A program made the translations under genes and the position numbers. Below, in pieces: positions 21,250-23,599 of a DNA stretch of 23,599 bases. How positions within the stretch are numbered: the stretch's first letter is position 1; each line of letters begins with the position of its first letter. The notes under the pieces were generated by a model. The model ran no database searches and was not told the DNA's origin. It saw nothing but the letters and a program-made list of their open reading frames with translations. Origin of the DNA: a virus; the IMG/VR virus record IMGVR_UViG_3300021605_000012, positions 1 through 23,599 of that record; one strand, given 5' to 3'.

Positions 21250-22271
21250 ATCCCCCACCACTCCCGCGCCGCCTGCTTGGTGACGGCCCGAGCGTAGTTG
21301 GAGAAAACAGTCTGGCTGGAAGTATGCCCGAGAAAGTGGGCCGTCTTCCCGGCATCCTCCCCAGCGGCGAGATGATAAGATGCCGCTGAGTGCCGCAGGC
21401 AGTTCCTCGGCCAGTGCTTTTCACCCAGGATGCCCGCCAGCCGAGCCGCATGAACGAGGAATGTTGTCTTGCTCACCGGGATAACACGGCCTTCCCTTGG
21501 CAGCTTTTTGAGCATCCGCAGGGCATTTGCGGGAATTGCGACATACCGCTCGCGCACTCCACGCGTGCGCTTGATGACGCCGGGGGCAACGTGTATCTCC
21601 TTCGTGCGGACATTTACGGCGCCCCAATCCATGCGAAACATCTCTTCAGTCCGAAGCCCGCAGAAGCCCCCGAGGACGATCCAGGCACGCATGTAGTGCG
21701 GCTCGTTCGTCTTGAGTAGCGACCGCATCTGCCCCGGCGCCAGGATCGCCTTGGGAGCCTCGCCCTTGGCAACGAACTCCATCTTGTCGAACGGAGAGCG
21801 GTCCGCGTAGTCGTATCTGACCGCCCAGCGCCAGAACGAACGGCAGAGCGCAAAAACCCCGTGGCGGGTGCGCTGTGCGCAATCCATTGCATCCAGCCAA
21901 TCCCGGCAGTCGAGAGCGCGGACCCCGTTGACAGGGTAGGAGCCGAAACGTGCGACCAGCTTCCCCAGGTGGATGCGGGCGAGCTTGTGCTGTCCCGGCC
22001 CAACGGCGGATTTCTTCGCGGCCAGATAAAGCGCGACGATTGCCCGAACGGTCGATTCTTGGCCGGTCGGATTCTCGGCCACCTTCGCCGGCTCTCCGGT
22101 CGCACGTTCGATTGTCCGCTGGGCAACCCAGACTTCCGCCGCCGTCTCATCGGGGAAAAATCTCCTGATTCTTTTCCCGTTGCCGAGTGCCGGCGGGACA
22201 TCAACGCGCCACGCCTGCCGTGCTTCGTCGTATCGCACGGACATCTTTTTTGTTGTCGGTCGGCCAATCAT
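21246..22271 (-). CDS. int: Tyrosine recombinase / phage integrase
   Basis: This 341-residue protein has a core-binding helical domain (about 70-160) and a catalytic domain with R207 (C-G-L-R-T-E-E-M), K234 (V-I-K-R-T), N290-C-L-R293-H294 in place of the usual H-x-x-R-H, H316 (L-G-H-T-S) and the nucleophile Y326. All but the first box residue are standard. The start ATG 22271 is chosen because the longer frame (TTG 22310) runs through tandem repeats; ATG 22244 is another option. The gene lies 150 bases from tRNA-Asn, pointing away from it, which is the usual arrangement for integration into a tRNA 3' end. It overlaps the plus-strand gene by 4 bases at its end. Confidence 0.93.
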   Translation of the reverse strand: MIGRPTTKKMSVRYDEARQAWRVDVPPALGNGKRIRRFFPDETAAEVWVAQRTIERATGEPAKVAENPTGQESTVRAIVALYLAAKKSAVGPGQHKLARIHLGKLVARFGSYPVNGVRALDCRDWLDAMDCAQRTRHGVFALCRSFWRWAVRYDYADRSPFDKMEFVAKGEAPKAILAPGQMRSLLKTNEPHYMRAWIVLGGFCGLRTEEMFRMDWGAVNVRTKEIHVAPGVIKRTRGVRERYVAIPANALRMLKKLPREGRVIPVSKTTFLVHAARLAGILGEKHWPRNCLRHSAASYHLAAGEDAGKTAHFLGHTSSQTVFSNYARAVTKQAAREWWGI

Positions 22272-22274
22272 CCA

Positions 22275-22308
22275 GTGCCAAAAAGTGCCAAAAAGTCGGC
22301 CTTTTGGC
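22275..22308. repeat. Tandem GTGCCAAAAA repeats plus inverted half copy at the integrase start
   Basis: GTGCCAAAAA occurs at 22275-22284 and 22285-22294, and TTTTGGC (22302-22308) is an inverted copy of the GCCAAAA core. The 10-base period and the place next to the integrase and attachment site suggest arm-type integrase sites or an operator (inference). It is one base different from the TTTTTGACAC motif elsewhere. Confidence 0.5.
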
Positions 22309-22337
22309 AATGCTTATTCCTTTTCGTTCCTGTATAT

Positions 22338-22358
22338 CCGTGCATACAGTATGCGCGG
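22338..22358. promoter_or_regulatory. Palindrome in the integrase upstream region
   Basis: GCATAC-A-GTATGC (22342-22354) is a perfect inverted repeat with a 1-base centre, extended by CCG and CGG on both sides with one mismatched pair. It lies about 70 bases before the integrase start, where an operator or recombination-directing protein could bind. The rest of the gap 22311-22421 holds no gene. Confidence 0.5.
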
Positions 22359-22421
22359 AAGTCATTTGTGTGACTTGGTTTGCTGGAGGTTTACTCTGAA
22401 AATCAACGTTTTAAAAAACCG

Positions 22422-22446
22422 CTCCTGAGGTAGGACTCGAACCTAC
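22422..22446. other. Inferred attachment site at the tRNA-Asn 3' end
   Basis: The tRNA 3' half faces the integrase gene, so the crossover probably lies within this stretch and keeps the tRNA intact. The matching copy at the left end would lie beyond base 1. No second copy is present in the window. Exact core borders cannot be set from one junction. Confidence 0.5.
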
Positions 22447-22493
22447 GACCAATCGGTTAACAGCCGACCGCTCTACCACTGAGCTACTCAGGA
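22422..22493 (-). tRNA. tRNA-Asn (anticodon GTT)
   Basis: A standard 72-base cloverleaf is present on the minus strand: acceptor TCCTGAG/CTCAGGA, anticodon arm with loop CTGTTAA giving GTT, and T arm GTAGG-TTCGAGT-CCTAC. The discriminator is G and CCA is not encoded. Unlike the phage tRNA at 6096-6173, it has no unusual feature. It is the last host gene before the phage. Confidence 0.95.
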
Positions 22494-22574
22494 ATCTCGT
22501 TTGAGGATCTGGGATTTAACAGCAGCCGGGACGCAGGGGCAAGCGGAAATTCCGGAAACGGATTTCAAGGCTGT

Positions 22575-23599
22575 TCAGTAATCCCGCTCGTCGGGCTCCG
22601 GCACGGCATCGAGAAGTTTCTTCACGATCTTGTCCGTATCCATGCCTTCGGAATCAGCCGTGAAATTCGTGAACATCCGGTGGCGGAGGACGGGGCTCGC
22701 GGCAGCGCGCACGTCATCCGATGTTACCAGGAGCCGCCCGTCCACGACGGCGCGGGCTTTTGCTGCGATGACGAGGTACTGGGTCGCGCGGGGACCGGCA
22801 CCGCAGTGGATCCATTTCTTAATGAAGTCCGGTGCGCGGGGGTCGGACGGACGGGTCGAACGCGCGAGCCGGGTGGCGTATTTGATAACGTGATCGGAGA
22901 TCGGGAGATCGCGCACAACGCGCTGGAGTTCCAGGATTTCATCCGCGCGGAGGATTTTTTCGAATGTCACGTTTTGCGGCCGCGTGGTCACCCTGGCGAT
23001 CGTTTCCTCGTCGGCTTCGCTGGGGTAATCGACATGGATGCTGAACATGAACCGGTCGAGCTGCGCTTCCGGCAAAGGATATGTCCCTTCCTGCTCGAGT
23101 GGATTCTGGGTCGCGAGTACAAAAAACGGCAGGTCGAGCGGATACGTCTCCCCTGCGGCTGTCACGCGGTGTTCCTGCATGGCCTCGAGCAGAGCGGCCT
23201 GAGTCTTTGGCGGAGTGCGGTTGATTTCGTCGGCGAGCAGGATGTTTGTAAAAATCGGGCCTTTGATGAACCTGTATTCCTTGTGCCCGCTCGACTCGTC
23301 CACCTCAAGGATATCGGTTCCGGTGATGTCCGATGGCATGAGATCCGGGGTAAACTGGATGCGGCGGAACTGCAGGTCCAGCACCTCGGCAACGGTGCGA
23401 ATCATCATCGTTTTGGCCAGCCCCGGCATGCCGATCATCAGAACATGCCCGTTGGAAATAATCGCGGTCAGCAGCTCGGACACGATCTCCTTTTGCCCGA
23501 TGATCGCCTTGGAAATCTCGGTTTTGAGACGTTCCGTCTTCGCGCTCATCTCGCGCACCGTCGCCCGGATTTTCTCGTCTTCCGGGGTGGCGGGGCGGG
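22575..23599 (-). CDS. MoxR-family AAA+ ATPase (host, 5' end beyond window)
   Basis: The visible part has at least 327 residues from a GTG at 23558, and the same frame stays open to base 23599, so the true start is probably outside. It shows the MoxR pattern: G-H/N-x-V-L-M-I-G-M-P-G-L-A-K-T (Walker A), L-L-A-D-E-I-N-R-T-P-P-K-T-Q (Walker B), A-T-Q-N-P-L-E-Q-E-G-T-Y-P-L-P-E-A-Q-L-D-R-F (sensor 1 to arginine finger). These chaperone-like ATPases usually work with DUF58 and VWA proteins in membrane or metal-insertion roles. It is host chromosome beyond the attachment site. Confidence 0.93.
   Translation of the reverse strand, partial: RPATPEDEKIRATVREMSAKTERLKTEISKAIIGQKEIVSELLTAIISNGHVLMIGMPGLAKTMMIRTVAEVLDLQFRRIQFTPDLMPSDITGTDILEVDESSGHKEYRFIKGPIFTNILLADEINRTPPKTQAALLEAMQEHRVTAAGETYPLDLPFFVLATQNPLEQEGTYPLPEAQLDRFMFSIHVDYPSEADEETIARVTTRPQNVTFEKILRADEILELQRVVRDLPISDHVIKYATRLARSTRPSDPRAPDFIKKWIHCGAGPRATQYLVIAAKARAVVDGRLLVTSDDVRAAASPVLRHRMFTNFTADSEGMDTDKIVKKLLDAVPEPDERDY

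Noticed and set aside
1-23599. CRISPR array, IS element or rRNA
   Set aside because: No regularly spaced repeats with unique spacers, no transposase-like protein with flanking inverted repeats, and no rRNA-like sequence were seen.

Overview
The window holds most of the early region and the head genes of an integrated tailed phage (prophage), plus a short piece of host chromosome at the right edge. Almost every gene is on the minus strand, packed with 1- or 4-base stop/start overlaps. The phage has a lambda-like packaging and head layout: small terminase, GpA-type large terminase, a gpW-like joining protein, a lambda-type portal, a protease-scaffold, a decoration protein and a major capsid protein. 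The host is a GC-rich bacterium. The integrase has an N-x-x-R-H box instead of H-x-x-R and many genes have weak or no Shine-Dalgarno sequence; both would suit a Verrucomicrobiota-type host, but this is a low-confidence guess.

Right to left, in order of transcription: a host MoxR-family ATPase gene (22575-23599, cut by the edge) and a host tRNA-Asn(GTT) (22422-22493), whose 3' end faces the phage and is the probable attachment site. Next come a tyrosine integrase (21246-22271) and one plus-strand gene for a membrane protein with a GYF-2-like tail (20803-21249). A divergent control region follows, with a perfect palindromic operator between the -35 and -10 of a probably leaderless promoter. This promoter drives two overlapping ribbon-helix-helix genes, a Rha-type regulator and an excisionase-like HTH protein. 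A cassette of five very small coupled genes (18635-19539) leads into a recombination module: a Sak4-like ATPase, a Cas4/RecB-like nuclease and an SSB-tailed DUF669-like protein. Then come a 54-residue protein, two ParB-like proteins, a small unknown protein, a replisome-organiser-like protein, a candidate origin with four TAGGTTA iterons and several hairpins, a DnaB helicase, a RuvC-like resolvase, an unknown protein, a DUF3102-like protein and an HNH endonuclease.

The late region starts with a phospholipase-D-like (HKD) protein and the two terminase subunits. After these come a small zinc-binding protein, an unusual phage tRNA (anticodon CAT, initiator-like D stem, C at position 33, bulged acceptor stem), the gpW-like protein, portal, protease-scaffold, decoration protein, capsid and a small unknown protein. 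A strong terminator then precedes a phage glycosyltransferase and two head-completion or tail-connector candidates. Tail and lysis genes and the left attachment site must lie beyond base 1.

The items most worth a second look are the triple operator with the overlapping RHH genes, the iteron and hairpin region before dnaB, the odd tRNA, the repeated TTTTTGACACC motif with identical 11-base spacing to two GTG starts, the five-gene mini-cassette, and the paired ParB-like genes. No stretch above 300 bases lacks a gene. The largest gaps are 13461-13611, 6174-6304 and 22311-22421, and each is described.
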